Positions 1 to 10,543 of a stretch of 64,000 nt of DNA are shown here, in pieces. This stretch comes from an uncultured delta proteobacterium (GTDB lineage Bacteria > Desulfobacterota > Desulfovibrionia > Desulfovibrionales > Desulfovibrionaceae): assembly GCA_903843965.1 (NCBI GenBank), contig CAIMRY010000009.1:1-64000 (forward strand), in the 5' to 3' direction. The notes under the pieces are model-generated. The model searched no databases and was not told the DNA's origin. It was given only the letters and a program-made list of their open reading frames with translations. Position 1 is the stretch's first letter, and each line of letters begins with the position of its first letter. The position numbers and the translations under genes are program-made.

Positions 1-1
1 G

Positions 2-148
2 CGGCCCATCGCCGATCTCATGGCGGGCGTGGGACTGGTGCTGGGCAAGGCCAGGCTGACCTGCGCCCATGTGTACCGGACAGAGGACTTCGACAGGCAG
101 GATGGCCCGCAGATGTTCGGCTCCATCAACCTGTCGGTGACGTTCTAG
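2..148 (+). CDS. LpxR-like outer-membrane lipid A deacylase, C-terminal fragment
   Basis: The frame is open from the window edge to TAG at 146-148, giving about 48 residues. The tail reads LVLGKARLTCAHVYRT, then EDFDRQDGPQMFGSINLSV and a final Phe. The AHVYRT-x-x-F-D-x-Q motif and a closing beta strand ending in an aromatic residue fit the C-terminal strands of the LpxR/DUF2219 outer-membrane barrel. That family removes the 3'-acyloxyacyl chain from lipid A. Only the last two strands are present, so the catalytic residues cannot be checked. The family call rests on remembered motifs and is moderate. Confidence 0.6.
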   Translation, partial: RPIADLMAGVGLVLGKARLTCAHVYRTEDFDRQDGPQMFGSINLSVTF

Positions 149-195
149 GCAGGGGAGCCGCCGCCTGGGCAGCCCCGGAAACCGGGGGAGAAGGC

Positions 196-411
196 TTAGG
201 TCTGGGGCTCTGCGGCGGGCTGGCCGGGCTCGGGCTGGGCGGCTTCGGGCTGGCCGGGAGCGATCTGGCCTGGCTCAACAGGGTTGCCGAACTCGTCGAC
301 ATCGCCGCCGCGATGGCCGGTTTCCTGCTTGCGGCGCAGCTTCTCTTCCTTCTTCTTCTTCTTGGCCAGCTCCTTGGAGCGCTTCTCGTACTGATAGTTT
401 GGCTTTGCCAC
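196..411 (-). CDS. Small basic conserved hypothetical protein (71 aa)
   Basis: GTG start at 411 with a good ribosome binding site (AAGGAAGG) a few bases upstream. The N-terminal half is very basic (about residues 8-30, RSKELAKKKKKEEKLRRK) and probably forms a charged helix. The C-terminal half is Pro/Gln/Ala-rich and looks disordered. There is no signal peptide or membrane segment. The composition suggests RNA or ribosome binding, but that is inference. It lies tail to tail with the gene ending at 148. I do not recognise a function. Confidence 0.65.
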   Translation of the reverse strand: MAKPNYQYEKRSKELAKKKKKEEKLRRKQETGHRGGDVDEFGNPVEPGQIAPGQPEAAQPEPGQPAAEPQT

Positions 412-555
412 GGGCCTTCCTTTGCACTTGGTTCACGGGTTGGGGGGCGTCGCCTGCGGCGACTCGGATAGGGATGTTACCCTTTCCGGCGGACTCTGGC
501 AACGACTTTGCGCCCTGCCCTTCCTGTCCGCCGTCCTGCCCGCCCTCCGCGCACG

Positions 556-993
556 TCAGGTGAACAGGCAGATCTTGCAGTCCTTGGCGTAGCGCAAAAA
601 GTCCTCCGCAGTCCAGACCACCACCTTGTCCAGCAGCTTGGTCTCGTCGATCTCCATCATGTCGATGCTCATCTTGCAGGCGATGAGCTCCACCCCCTCG
701 ATCTGGGCCATCTCCATGAGCTCGCCCAGGGTCGGGATGTTGGCCTTGTCGATCTTGCTCTTCATCATGCCCGTGGCCAGCGTGACCATGCCCGGAATGA
801 CGCCCATGACGCCCGGCGGGAAGAACTTGGCGTGGTCCGCCCCGCCCTTGAGCACCATGTTCAGCCCCATGAACGAGTAGAAGATCTTGGTCTCCATGCC
901 CAGGCGCGCGGCGTTGATGCCGAGCACCAGGGACGGATACGCACCGTCGAGGGTGTCCTTGACGCAGATGAAGGCGGCCCTTTCCTTGTCCAT
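556..993 (-). CDS. DsrE-family protein (145 aa)
   Basis: ATG at 993 is preceded by GGGAGG, so the longer in-frame extension upstream is not needed. The sequence has the DsrE/DsrF-like alternating beta-alpha pattern: FICVKDTLDGAYPSLVLG at the N-terminus, a glycine/methionine-rich middle (FFPPGVMGVIPGM), and LIACKMSIDMM with a conserved Cys. It ends in CKICLFT. Family members are small cytoplasmic proteins used as sulfur carriers or accessory proteins in sulfur metabolism, which suits a sulfate reducer. The exact partner is unknown. It is monocistronic, with a long intergenic region upstream. Confidence 0.8.
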   Translation of the reverse strand: MDKERAAFICVKDTLDGAYPSLVLGINAARLGMETKIFYSFMGLNMVLKGGADHAKFFPPGVMGVIPGMVTLATGMMKSKIDKANIPTLGELMEMAQIEGVELIACKMSIDMMEIDETKLLDKVVVWTAEDFLRYAKDCKICLFT

Positions 994-1159
994 CGTCAAC
1001 CTCCCGCGGCGCGAGCGCCGCACAACCTGGTTGCGCCCGGCAAAGACCGGCGCTTGTGTCGGAAATATACCCACCGGGGGTATGATGTCAAGGGCGGCAC
1101 GGGCACCCGACCGCCTCCGGCCGCCAGAGGCTCCGGCACCGCAGCCAGGGGCTCCGCCC

Positions 1160-1182
1160 CCAAGGGGCCTGAGACCCCTTGG
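1160..1182. repeat. Hairpin repeat of the CCAAGGGG/CCCCTTGG family
   Basis: Two perfect 8-base arms (1160-1167 and 1175-1182) flank CCTGAGA. It belongs to the same family as the CCAAAGGGCC...GGCCCTTTGG hairpins at 6838, 12078 and 18974. Confidence 0.6.
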
Positions 1183-1367
1183 AGCCCCCGTATGCCCCCT
1201 GGGGGGGGAGGCTGGGCTGGCCATCAACAATGCGTGCAGGTTTTCGGCGAAGACGCAGAAATACCTGCGCGCGGTTGGCCCCTTTTGGAGAGGCTAGGAA
1301 ATTGACCTGCTCCCCTAAACCCGGTCCAGCTTTGGGAGGCAGGTCAAACCCAACACAATGTGCGAGC

Positions 1368-1389
1368 AAGGTTAAGAATAATTAACCTT
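1368..1389. promoter_or_regulatory. Perfect inverted repeat, possible operator
   Basis: AAGGTTAA and TTAACCTT form a perfect 8-base inverted repeat around GAATAA, about 80 bp upstream of the ATG at 1469. The position and AT-rich setting suit a regulator binding site. The regulator is unknown. Confidence 0.4.
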
Positions 1390-1468
1390 TGGTATCACCG
1401 GTAATATTTCATTCCGTCCCGGACGAAGAGGGTACAGGCGGAATCACTTCTAACTCAAGGACGGAAAT

Positions 1469-1876
1469 ATGGACGTACATACCCTCTCGACGAGCACGGC
1501 CAACCAGGCGGCGGCTTCGGGCGGTACGCAGGGCATCTTGCAAGTGCAAAATGCGGAGCATGAGGCTGCTGCGAGCAAAACCGGCACCGGCGACACCGTT
1601 GACATTTCGCCCGAAGCCCGCACCAAGGCCGCCGCCAGCGCGACCGTTCAGGCAGCCAGCGCAAATACCGACACCACCCTGACCTCGCGTATCGCCAAGC
1701 TCCAGAAGCAGCTCCAGCAGGTGCAGGGCTCTTCCAGTCTGGATCCCGACAAGAAGAGAGCGGCGCTCGCAGCGGTACGCACCCAGATACAGATGCTGCA
1801 ATCCCAGTTGCCGAAGTCGGCGAAGACGGGCACTGGCGGCACCACAGCGTCATCGCTGACGACCAGCCACGCCTAA
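1469..1876 (+). CDS. Small coiled-coil hypothetical protein, flagellar-regulator-like N-terminus (135 aa)
   Basis: ATG at 1469 with AAGGA just upstream. The protein is Ala/Thr/Ser-rich with a short coiled coil around residues 70-90 (IAKLQKQLQQVQ) and a second helical stretch (KKRAALAAVRTQIQMLQSQL). The segment DTVDISPEA resembles the D-x-V-x-[LI]-SPEA motif seen in FlgM-like and FlxA-like flagellar proteins, but no full family signature is visible. There is no signal peptide. It is a single gene between two minus-strand genes. A flagellar link is only a hint. Confidence 0.6.
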   Translation: MDVHTLSTSTANQAAASGGTQGILQVQNAEHEAAASKTGTGDTVDISPEARTKAAASATVQAASANTDTTLTSRIAKLQKQLQQVQGSSSLDPDKKRAALAAVRTQIQMLQSQLPKSAKTGTGGTTASSLTTSHA

Positions 1877-1992
1877 CAAATCCGACTGGTACCCCGGCAC
1901 ACAGCCCCTGGTTGAGCGCACAAGACGTTCAGGCAGGGGCTCTTGCCGTGGCAAGGCCGCAAGGCCCCACAGCCTGTGGAGCATATTCTCTT

Positions 1993-4962
<2,970 letters not shown>

Positions 4963-5159
4963 CCTGGGGAGGTAATCATCCGGGCGGGGTTGGCAAGGGG
5001 GGGAGGCCCGGCTGCCCTTATCGGGGTGGTCGGGCCGGTATAATTGAGGCGGGTTTTACACTTCCTGCCCGCTACGGGACGGAGACTCTCTCGTGCTTCA
5101 TGCCGCAGTTACGTCCTCGTCCTCGGCAACGAAGGACATGTGCTCCAGGCTCAAGGCTT

Positions 5160-5591
5160 CTATTCGCGCCGGGGCGGAAGGGGCACCGGCTTGTACGCCT
5201 GACCAAAGGCCCGGTAATAGGCCTCCCAGTCCTGCACCGGCGGAAGCGTGCGGTGCAGGACGAGCAGGGGATACTGGGAGCCGTTGAGCCTGTACGTGAT
5301 CTCCTTGGTGGTTGTGACGGCTTGCGGCCCCTGCTCTATTTCGGCGTGGCTGACGTCGAGCTGCCAACGGCCAAAGAGGAATGGCGCCTGCCACAAGTCC
5401 GGCTTCATTCCTGCGTTATTATACCTGGGCGGACCGCAGATGCTTCGCACCTGTGAAATGGTCATGCCTACTTGTACGGCATCCCACTGCTTTGGGTATC
5501 CGGTGCGCAGATGCAGTTGCAGCAGCGCGACAAGCAATGTCAGGGCCAATACATACGAGAGCCTGCGCCAGAAGGAAGAAGATATTGTCAT
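5160..5591 (-). CDS. Candidate immunity protein: membrane-anchored, BamE-like motif (143 aa)
   Basis: It starts 23 bases after the amidase-like toxin gene on the same strand and must share its transcript. One N-terminal membrane segment (about residues 9-26) is followed by a periplasmic domain. Residues 41-55, VGMTISQVRSICGPP, match the BamE/SmpA-type G-x-[TS]-x-x-QV-x-x-I-x-GPP signature, and Trp/aromatic strands follow (WQAPFLFGRWQLDV). The partner of the second toxin (13111-13908) carries the same motif. A periplasmic inhibitor of the upstream enzyme is inferred from position and topology. After the stop, another frame stays open for about 24 more residues, so a frameshift near the end is possible. 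Confidence 0.65.
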   Translation of the reverse strand: MTISSSFWRRLSYVLALTLLVALLQLHLRTGYPKQWDAVQVGMTISQVRSICGPPRYNNAGMKPDLWQAPFLFGRWQLDVSHAEIEQGPQAVTTTKEITYRLNGSQYPLLVLHRTLPPVQDWEAYYRAFGQAYKPVPLPPRRE

Positions 5592-5614
5592 GTCAGGGCC
5601 TCACTGCTTCCTGT

Positions 5615-6499
5615 TTATCGAACACGCCCGGTGTAGCGCCGAAACACCACCGACCCTGCCTGATCCTTGCGGAATCCCCAATCGTTTTCCACAACCTGCC
5701 CGTAATTCGGGCCTGGCAAGGACGTGATGGACAATGTTTTTCCATTTTCGGAGACTATGCCCACATGTCCGCCATTGGAGGCGATGTCTCCGGCCCTGGG
5801 TGTGTTTTCCACCACCTCATAGCCAGGGATGATCAAATCTTTGTCGTGCCAGTCGCTGGCCGAAGGGATATTGCCGCCCCATTTGCCGTCTGTCTGCTCG
5901 TGCAGCCAGTCGCTGCCCTCCGTGCCAAGCGCGCCGGACAGGCCGCCCACATGCGGGACAGGCGCGCCCGATTGTCCCAGCTTGTCCGCCACATACGCGT
6001 TGCACTGGTTGACGACCTTGTCGCCAACCACCTTTGGATGCCATTTGTCGCTGCCCACATCCGCCCTGGCATTCTTCACGAGCTTCTCCGGGCTGTACCG
6101 CTTCTCTTTGAGCCGCCAGGCCTCGTTGTCCGTTCCGGCCTTGCTCCTGGAACTTCCGCCCGACCCGCCGTAGTACCCGTGCCAGCCATAGGGCTGGGGC
6201 TTGTGGCCTGCGCCGATCTTGGTCCCGCTGGCCGTGCCGCCGCCTGAGCCGCCAGACGCGTTCAAGCCCGCCGCCCCACCGCCCAAAAGCGACTCCCCGG
6301 CAAGGGTTCCAGCGGGCGGCTGCCAGCTTGCTGGCTTCTTTACGGCGAACCAGTCTCCGTACTCCCTGGGGAAGTGGTCCCTTGGCGCGCCCCAGGGGTC
6401 GGGCGTTCTGCGCCATTGGTTCGTCTCCTCAAAATACGCCCAGCCCTGTTTGGGCTCGTCCGCCACAAAGTTGCTATTCGATTTCTTGCGAACAGACAT
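5615..6499 (-). CDS. Peptidoglycan-amidase-like toxin with shared KIGAG leader motif (294 aa)
   Basis: ATG at 6499 follows GGAAAGGAGG at ideal spacing, which excludes the longer upstream frame. Residues 1-90 are hydrophilic, ending in a Gly/Ser-rich linker. Residues 94-111 contain KIGAGHKPQPYGWHGYYG, closely matching residues 34-51 of the Tlde1-like protein at 12378. The C-terminal domain (about 125-294) has NQCNAYVAD with a candidate catalytic Cys166 and GDIASNGGHVGIVS with candidate His245, a layout typical of NlpC/P60- or CHAP-like cysteine amidases and several type VI amidase effectors. There is no signal peptide, so an export apparatus or lysis is needed. The promoter block upstream is shared with two other units. 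The toxin role is inference. Confidence 0.7.
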   Translation of the reverse strand: MSVRKKSNSNFVADEPKQGWAYFEETNQWRRTPDPWGAPRDHFPREYGDWFAVKKPASWQPPAGTLAGESLLGGGAAGLNASGGSGGGTASGTKIGAGHKPQPYGWHGYYGGSGGSSRSKAGTDNEAWRLKEKRYSPEKLVKNARADVGSDKWHPKVVGDKVVNQCNAYVADKLGQSGAPVPHVGGLSGALGTEGSDWLHEQTDGKWGGNIPSASDWHDKDLIIPGYEVVENTPRAGDIASNGGHVGIVSENGKTLSITSLPGPNYGQVVENDWGFRKDQAGSVVFRRYTGRVR

Positions 6500-6558
6500 A
6501 CACGCCTCCTTTCCGGGTTGCAACGACCGGAGAGGATCTCCAGACCAAATTGCCACAT

Positions 6559-6640
6559 AGGATAGCACGTACTTTTGGGTGCGGACAAAAATCACCCATT
6601 TATGGCCGCTAAAAGGACGAAAATTCCCGGTTGACAGGGT
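6559..6640 (-). promoter_or_regulatory. Shared regulon promoter, copy 1 (amidase-like toxin)
   Basis: On the minus strand this reads CCCTGTCAACCGGGAA at the far end, then repeat 1 (ATTTTCGTCC, 6615-6624), AGCGGCCA, repeat 2 (ATTTTTGTCC, 6583-6592) and a -10 hexamer TATCCT (6559-6564). TTGTCC inside repeat 2 can serve as -35 (17-18 bp spacing). The same blocks occur at 10456-10536 and 12268-12350. The leader to the ATG at 6499 is about 50 nt. Confidence 0.75.
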
Positions 6641-6905
6641 TTTGGGGGAAGGCGGCCTCCGGCGGTTTGGGCCAAGAGCCTCCGGCGGCCGGGGGGAATG
6701 ATTCCCCCCAGACCCCCTCATATGGGCTGGTTCGGGGTGGCTTGGGGCAACGGACTCGGCCCAGCCTGACCCGCACAAGCCGAAAGGGGCTGCTTCAGGT
6801 TCCGCCTGAAGCAGCCCCTTTCGGCGCACTGGGGATTCCAAAGGGCCTCAGGCCCTTTGGCGGGGTCCAGGGGCAGCGCCCCTGGCCGCCGGAGGCCGTC
6901 TCCCT
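6641..6905. repeat. Composite hairpin cluster downstream of the response regulator
   Basis: Reading leftward from the stop at 6906 there are three hairpins in order: CCAGGGGC/GCCCCTGG (6867-6885), CCAAAGGGCC/GGCCCTTTGG (6838-6860), and a perfect 21-bp stem with core AAAGGGGCTGCTTCAGG (6779-6825, 5-nt loop). A further GGGGGGAAT/ATTCCCCCC hairpin lies at 6691-6709. The same three-hairpin order follows the genes ending at 12007 and 18935. It probably acts as terminator or mRNA 3'-end structure, though no strong T-run follows. Confidence 0.75.
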
Positions 6906-8444
6906 CTACTGCACTTGCGTCGTGACTTTCAGCCCGTACTTCTCGATCTTGGCGATGAGGGTGGGCCGCGAGAGGCCGAGCAGCTTGGCCGCGCGGGTGC
7001 GGTTGCCGCCGGTGATTTCGAGCGCCTCGGCCACGGTGCCGCGGGCCACGGTGTCGAGCACGTGCTCGTAGGCCGCGTCCCCGGCCTGGTCGAGCAGCGC
7101 CCGGCGGATGAAGGCGCGCAGGGGGTCGTCGCCGGTTCCGGCATGCGCGCCCGGCTGCCGCGCGCCGGAATCCGCACCCGTTGCGGTTGGTTCCGGCTCG
7201 TTGCTGTCGGCTATGAACCCGCCCTGGCCGTCGCTTTTCAACCCAAGTTTGCCGCTGCCCCGGCCCAGGGCCTGCAGCATCTCGTCCGCGCCGATGGGCG
7301 CTCCCCGGCTGAAGATCAGCGCCTTTTGCAGGGCGTTGGCCAGTTCGCGCACGTTGCCGGGCCAGCCCTGGGCCGAGAGCAGATCCAGGGCCTCGGGCGT
7401 CAGCCCCGGGCTCTGCATGTCCATCTCCCGCGCCAGGCGCGAGAGGAAATGCCGGGCCAGAAGCGGCACGTCGCCCTCGCGGCTGCGCAGAGGCGGCAGG
7501 CTCACGGTCACCACCTTGAGGCGGTAATACAGGTCCTCGCGGAAGCGGCCCTCGGCCACGGCGGCCTCCAGGTCGCGGTTGGTGGCGGCCAGGATGCGCA
7601 CGTCCACCGGGATGGGCTCGCGCCCGCCCAGGCGCTCCACCTGTTTCTCCTGCAAGAGCCGCAGGATCTTGGCCTGCACGCCCAGCGGCATGTCGCCGAT
7701 CTCGTCCAAAAACACGGTGCCCCGCTGGGCCTGCTCGATCTTGCCCACGCGCCGGGAGCTGGCCCCGGTGAAGGCCCCCTTTTCGTAGCCGAAGAGCTCG
7801 GCCTCCAGCAGGGTGTCGGGGATGGCCACGCAGTTGATGACCACAAAGGGCTTCTGCGCGCGGGCGCTGTGCTGCCACAGGGCGCGGGCCACCAGCTCCT
7901 TGCCCGTGCCGGACTCCCCGCGCACCAGCACCAGCGCCTCTGTCGGCGCGGCGCGGCCAATGGCCTTGAAGACCTCCTGCATGGCGCGGCTTTGGCCCAC
8001 CAGGGCGTCGCCCTGCGTCTCCTCGGCCTCGGGCCCGTGCAGGCCCTGGTCCAGGTTGGTGGCCACGTGCTCGCGCGCCAGGCGTCCGGCCTCCAGGGCC
8101 TGGTGGATGAGCCGCAGGATGTCCGGGATGTCAAAGGGCTTGAGGATGTAGTCAAAGGCGCCGAGCTTGGTGGCCTCGATGGCCGTTTCGGTGCCGCCGT
8201 AGGCGGTCATGATGATCACCGGCAGGTTGGGCACGCTCGCGCGCATGCGCTGCATGGCCTCAATGCCGTTGATGCCGGTCATGCGCACGTCCATGACCAC
8301 CAGGTCCGGGGCCTGGCGCGCCACCTCGGCCACGCCGGCCTCGCCGCTTTGCGCGGTGCGCACCTCGTACCCGTCGGCCTCCATGATCTTGCCGAAGCTC
8401 TGGCGCAGCTGGGCGTCGTCGTCAACAATCAGAATCTGGGCCAT
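6906..8444 (-). CDS. Sigma-54-dependent response regulator, NtrC family (512 aa)
   Basis: It has a receiver domain (residues 1-120) with the acidic pocket DDD at 8-10 and phospho-acceptor D52 (MDVRM). The AAA+ domain follows, with Walker A GESGTGKE, the sigma-54 contact loop GAFTGA, Walker B LDEIGD and the arginine-finger region. A Fis-type HTH sits at the C-terminus (GGNRTRAAKLLGLSR). A disordered linker precedes the HTH. The protein activates sigma-54 promoters after phosphorylation. The histidine kinase gene lies 68 bp upstream on the same strand and is its likely partner. Target genes are not visible from the sequence. Confidence 0.95.
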   Translation of the reverse strand: MAQILIVDDDAQLRQSFGKIMEADGYEVRTAQSGEAGVAEVARQAPDLVVMDVRMTGINGIEAMQRMRASVPNLPVIIMTAYGGTETAIEATKLGAFDYILKPFDIPDILRLIHQALEAGRLAREHVATNLDQGLHGPEAEETQGDALVGQSRAMQEVFKAIGRAAPTEALVLVRGESGTGKELVARALWQHSARAQKPFVVINCVAIPDTLLEAELFGYEKGAFTGASSRRVGKIEQAQRGTVFLDEIGDMPLGVQAKILRLLQEKQVERLGGREPIPVDVRILAATNRDLEAAVAEGRFREDLYYRLKVVTVSLPPLRSREGDVPLLARHFLSRLAREMDMQSPGLTPEALDLLSAQGWPGNVRELANALQKALIFSRGAPIGADEMLQALGRGSGKLGLKSDGQGGFIADSNEPEPTATGADSGARQPGAHAGTGDDPLRAFIRRALLDQAGDAAYEHVLDTVARGTVAEALEITGGNRTRAAKLLGLSRPTLIAKIEKYGLKVTTQVQ

Positions 8445-8512
8445 GTCTTCTCCCTGCGGTCAGTGCCGAAGGTTTCAGGTGGCGGTGGCTTCAATGAACC
8501 CGACGAAGCCGG

Positions 8513-10054
8513 TCAGGATCTGAGCCATATGTTCTCCCGCAGGGGCAGCACCAGGACAAAGGTCGCGCCCCCCTTGTCCGACGGTTTGAGGTGGAGGTAG
8601 CCGCCATGCTCGTCCAGGATGCGCCAGGCTATGGCCAGGCCCAGGCCTGTGCCCTCCTCCTTGGTGCTGAAAAAGGGCTGGAAGACCTTGTCCTGAAGTT
8701 CGGGCGCGATGCCCGGCCCGGAGTCGGAAAGCTGGAGGATGGCCACGCGCCCCAGCGGGTCCACAAAGCCGGTCTCCTCGGTGATCTCGATGCGCCCGTT
8801 CTCGCCCATGGCGTCGCAGGCGTTGAGGATCAGGTTGACCAGGGCCTCCTTGAGCTGCTCCGGGTCCACGTCGACCTCAGGCAGGGGCCGCTCGCGCACG
8901 ATGCGCACGTCCACGCCGTAGGTCTCCAGGCGGTGCTTGAGCAGATTGAGCGTCATGTCCACCACGTCGGACGGGCTCAAGTGCTGGAACTTCGGCCTGG
9001 GCGGGCGGGAGAACTCCAGGAAGTTGCGCACGATGGTGTCCAGGTGGCGGATCTCCTCGCTGATGACGTCGAAGTCCTCGCGCTGGGTGGGGGAAAGGTC
9101 GAGCCCGCGCTCCAGGGAGAACAGGCGCATCTTCACGCTGGTCAGCGGGTTGCGCACGCTGTGGGCCACGCCTGCGGCCAGCTTGCCCACCAGGGCCAGC
9201 TTCTCGGCCTGGAGCAGGTGCTGGCGCGACTGCTCCAGCAGGGTGTGGGTCTGGTTCACGTCGCGCAGGAGCCCGTGCACCAGCTCACCCACGGCGCGCA
9301 CCTCGTCGGCCTCGCCCTGGTCCGGCGGCTGGCCGTTCGCCCCGCCGTCGTCCGATCCCAGGCCCGCGCCCCGGGCCAGGCTGCGGATGGGCCCCAGCAC
9401 CTGGCGCAGCAGCACCCAGCCGAGCATGAGCCCCAGCACCGCCCCGGCCGGGATGACGAACAGCGAGGCCGTGGTGGCCGCGTGCGCCAGGGAGCGCATG
9501 GCCGAAACGCCCAGGTCGGCGTCGCGGCCATGCAGGGCGAACAGCTCGCGCGCGGCGTCCTGGGCGGTCTCGCGCTGGCGCACGGCCCTGGCCAGTATCT
9601 CCGCGCCCTGGCCCGGCTCGCTTTCGATGAGTTCGCGCAGGGTCTCGGCCTGGGCCTTGGACGAGGCGGCCATGTGGTCGATGAGCTCGCGCCCGACCTC
9701 CATGGGCTCGCTGGCCAGCACCTTGAGCAGGGTCCGGGCCATGGTCTGCTGCCGGGCCTGAAAGTCCTTCAGACGCTCCGGGTTCTGGCGCGCGGCCAGG
9801 GCGTCGGCCTCCAGGCTGATCGTCTGCTCAGACAGGGACAGGGCGCTGACCTGCTGGCTCAAGTTGACCTGGCGCAGGGTGTCTGTGGCGTCGAGGTAAT
9901 GCTGGGCCAGCCAATAGGTGGCCGTGGCCCCGGCACAGGCGCAGAGCGTGAGCCCGACCAAAAGCGCGAACACGCGCCCGCGCAGCGAGGGCTGGATGCG
10001 CTGGGCCAGGCGCTTGAGCGCCGCACCCAGCAGCGCGTCGGACGGGGTTCTCAT
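8513..10054 (-). CDS. Membrane sensor histidine kinase
   Basis: About 513 residues from the ATG at 10054. An alternative in-frame ATG lies 12 bases earlier, and neither has a strong ribosome binding site. Two membrane segments (about residues 25-45 and 195-215) enclose a periplasmic helical sensor domain. They are followed by a HAMP-like stretch, a dimerisation box GVAHSVRNPLTSVK, an N box NLILNACDAM, a G1 box DSGPGIAPE and a G2 box GTGLGLAIAW. The residue after the phospho-acceptor His is Ser, where Glu is usual. It is the first gene of a two-gene operon with the NtrC-type regulator. Confidence 0.93.
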   Translation of the reverse strand: MRTPSDALLGAALKRLAQRIQPSLRGRVFALLVGLTLCACAGATATYWLAQHYLDATDTLRQVNLSQQVSALSLSEQTISLEADALAARQNPERLKDFQARQQTMARTLLKVLASEPMEVGRELIDHMAASSKAQAETLRELIESEPGQGAEILARAVRQRETAQDAARELFALHGRDADLGVSAMRSLAHAATTASLFVIPAGAVLGLMLGWVLLRQVLGPIRSLARGAGLGSDDGGANGQPPDQGEADEVRAVGELVHGLLRDVNQTHTLLEQSRQHLLQAEKLALVGKLAAGVAHSVRNPLTSVKMRLFSLERGLDLSPTQREDFDVISEEIRHLDTIVRNFLEFSRPPRPKFQHLSPSDVVDMTLNLLKHRLETYGVDVRIVRERPLPEVDVDPEQLKEALVNLILNACDAMGENGRIEITEETGFVDPLGRVAILQLSDSGPGIAPELQDKVFQPFFSTKEEGTGLGLAIAWRILDEHGGYLHLKPSDKGGATFVLVLPLRENIWLRS

Positions 10055-10543
10055 GGCCGGAAGCATACCCCAGGCCGCGCGCATTGTCAGCCTGCTTGCC
10101 GCGCCAAGTTCCCGGCTGTCGCGGTTGCGCCCCCTGGCCGCCGCCTCCAGCAATGCGCAACCGGCCTGCCCGGCCTTGACGCCCAGGGACCGTGTACCCC
10201 GTGACAGGCATTGCGGGCCGGTAGTTCCGCACCGTGTACCCCCCATCCAAGGCGACAGCGGCCCAGGACCAGGCGCGCTGGTTCGTCTCTCTCGTCCAAC
10301 CACAACCGTTCGGCCAGCAACCAAAACGATCCGCAATCGGCCCGGCCCGGCCCCAACCGCTCCGGTCGACAACAAGCCCATGCTGCGACCAAAACAATCC
10401 GCAAAGGGCCTGGTCCGCAACGCGCTGTCGGCCCTGGCGCGACGCCCCCCCCGGCACCCTGTCAACCGGGAATTTTTGTCCTTTTCCCGGCCAAAGACCC
10501 GCCATTTTTATCCACCCCCAAAACCCGTGCTATACTCTCGCCG
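10055..10543. other. Intergenic region with imperfect direct repeats and a regulon promoter
   Basis: About 490 bases with no convincing gene. An imperfect direct repeat (CCAAAACGATCCGCAATCGG at 10321 and a near copy CCAAAACAATCCGCAAAGGG at 10389) has a 68-bp period. The right end is the second copy of the shared regulon promoter. Confidence 0.55.
10456..10536 (+). promoter_or_regulatory. Shared regulon promoter, copy 2 (terminase)
   Basis: It has CCCTGTCAACCGGGAA, repeat 1 ATTTTTGTCC (10472-10481), a CGGCCAAA segment, repeat 2 ATTTTTATCC (10504-10513) and -10 TATACT (10531-10536). The predicted transcription start falls at about 10543, almost on the ATG at 10544, so the terminase mRNA may be leaderless. 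Confidence 0.75.

Larger units (their letters stand above)
994..1468. other. Intergenic region with a composite hairpin repeat and a palindrome
   Basis: No credible gene lies in these 475 bases. The region holds a hairpin of the genome-wide CCAAGGGG...CCCCTTGG family at 1160-1182 and an AT-rich patch with a perfect inverted repeat at 1368-1389. It contains the upstream regions of both the DsrE gene (leftward) and the coiled-coil gene at 1469 (rightward). Confidence 0.6.

Noticed and set aside
10055-10465. N-terminal extension of the histidine kinase
   Set aside because: Low-complexity translation and no start signal. The kinase begins near 10054 with its first membrane helix.
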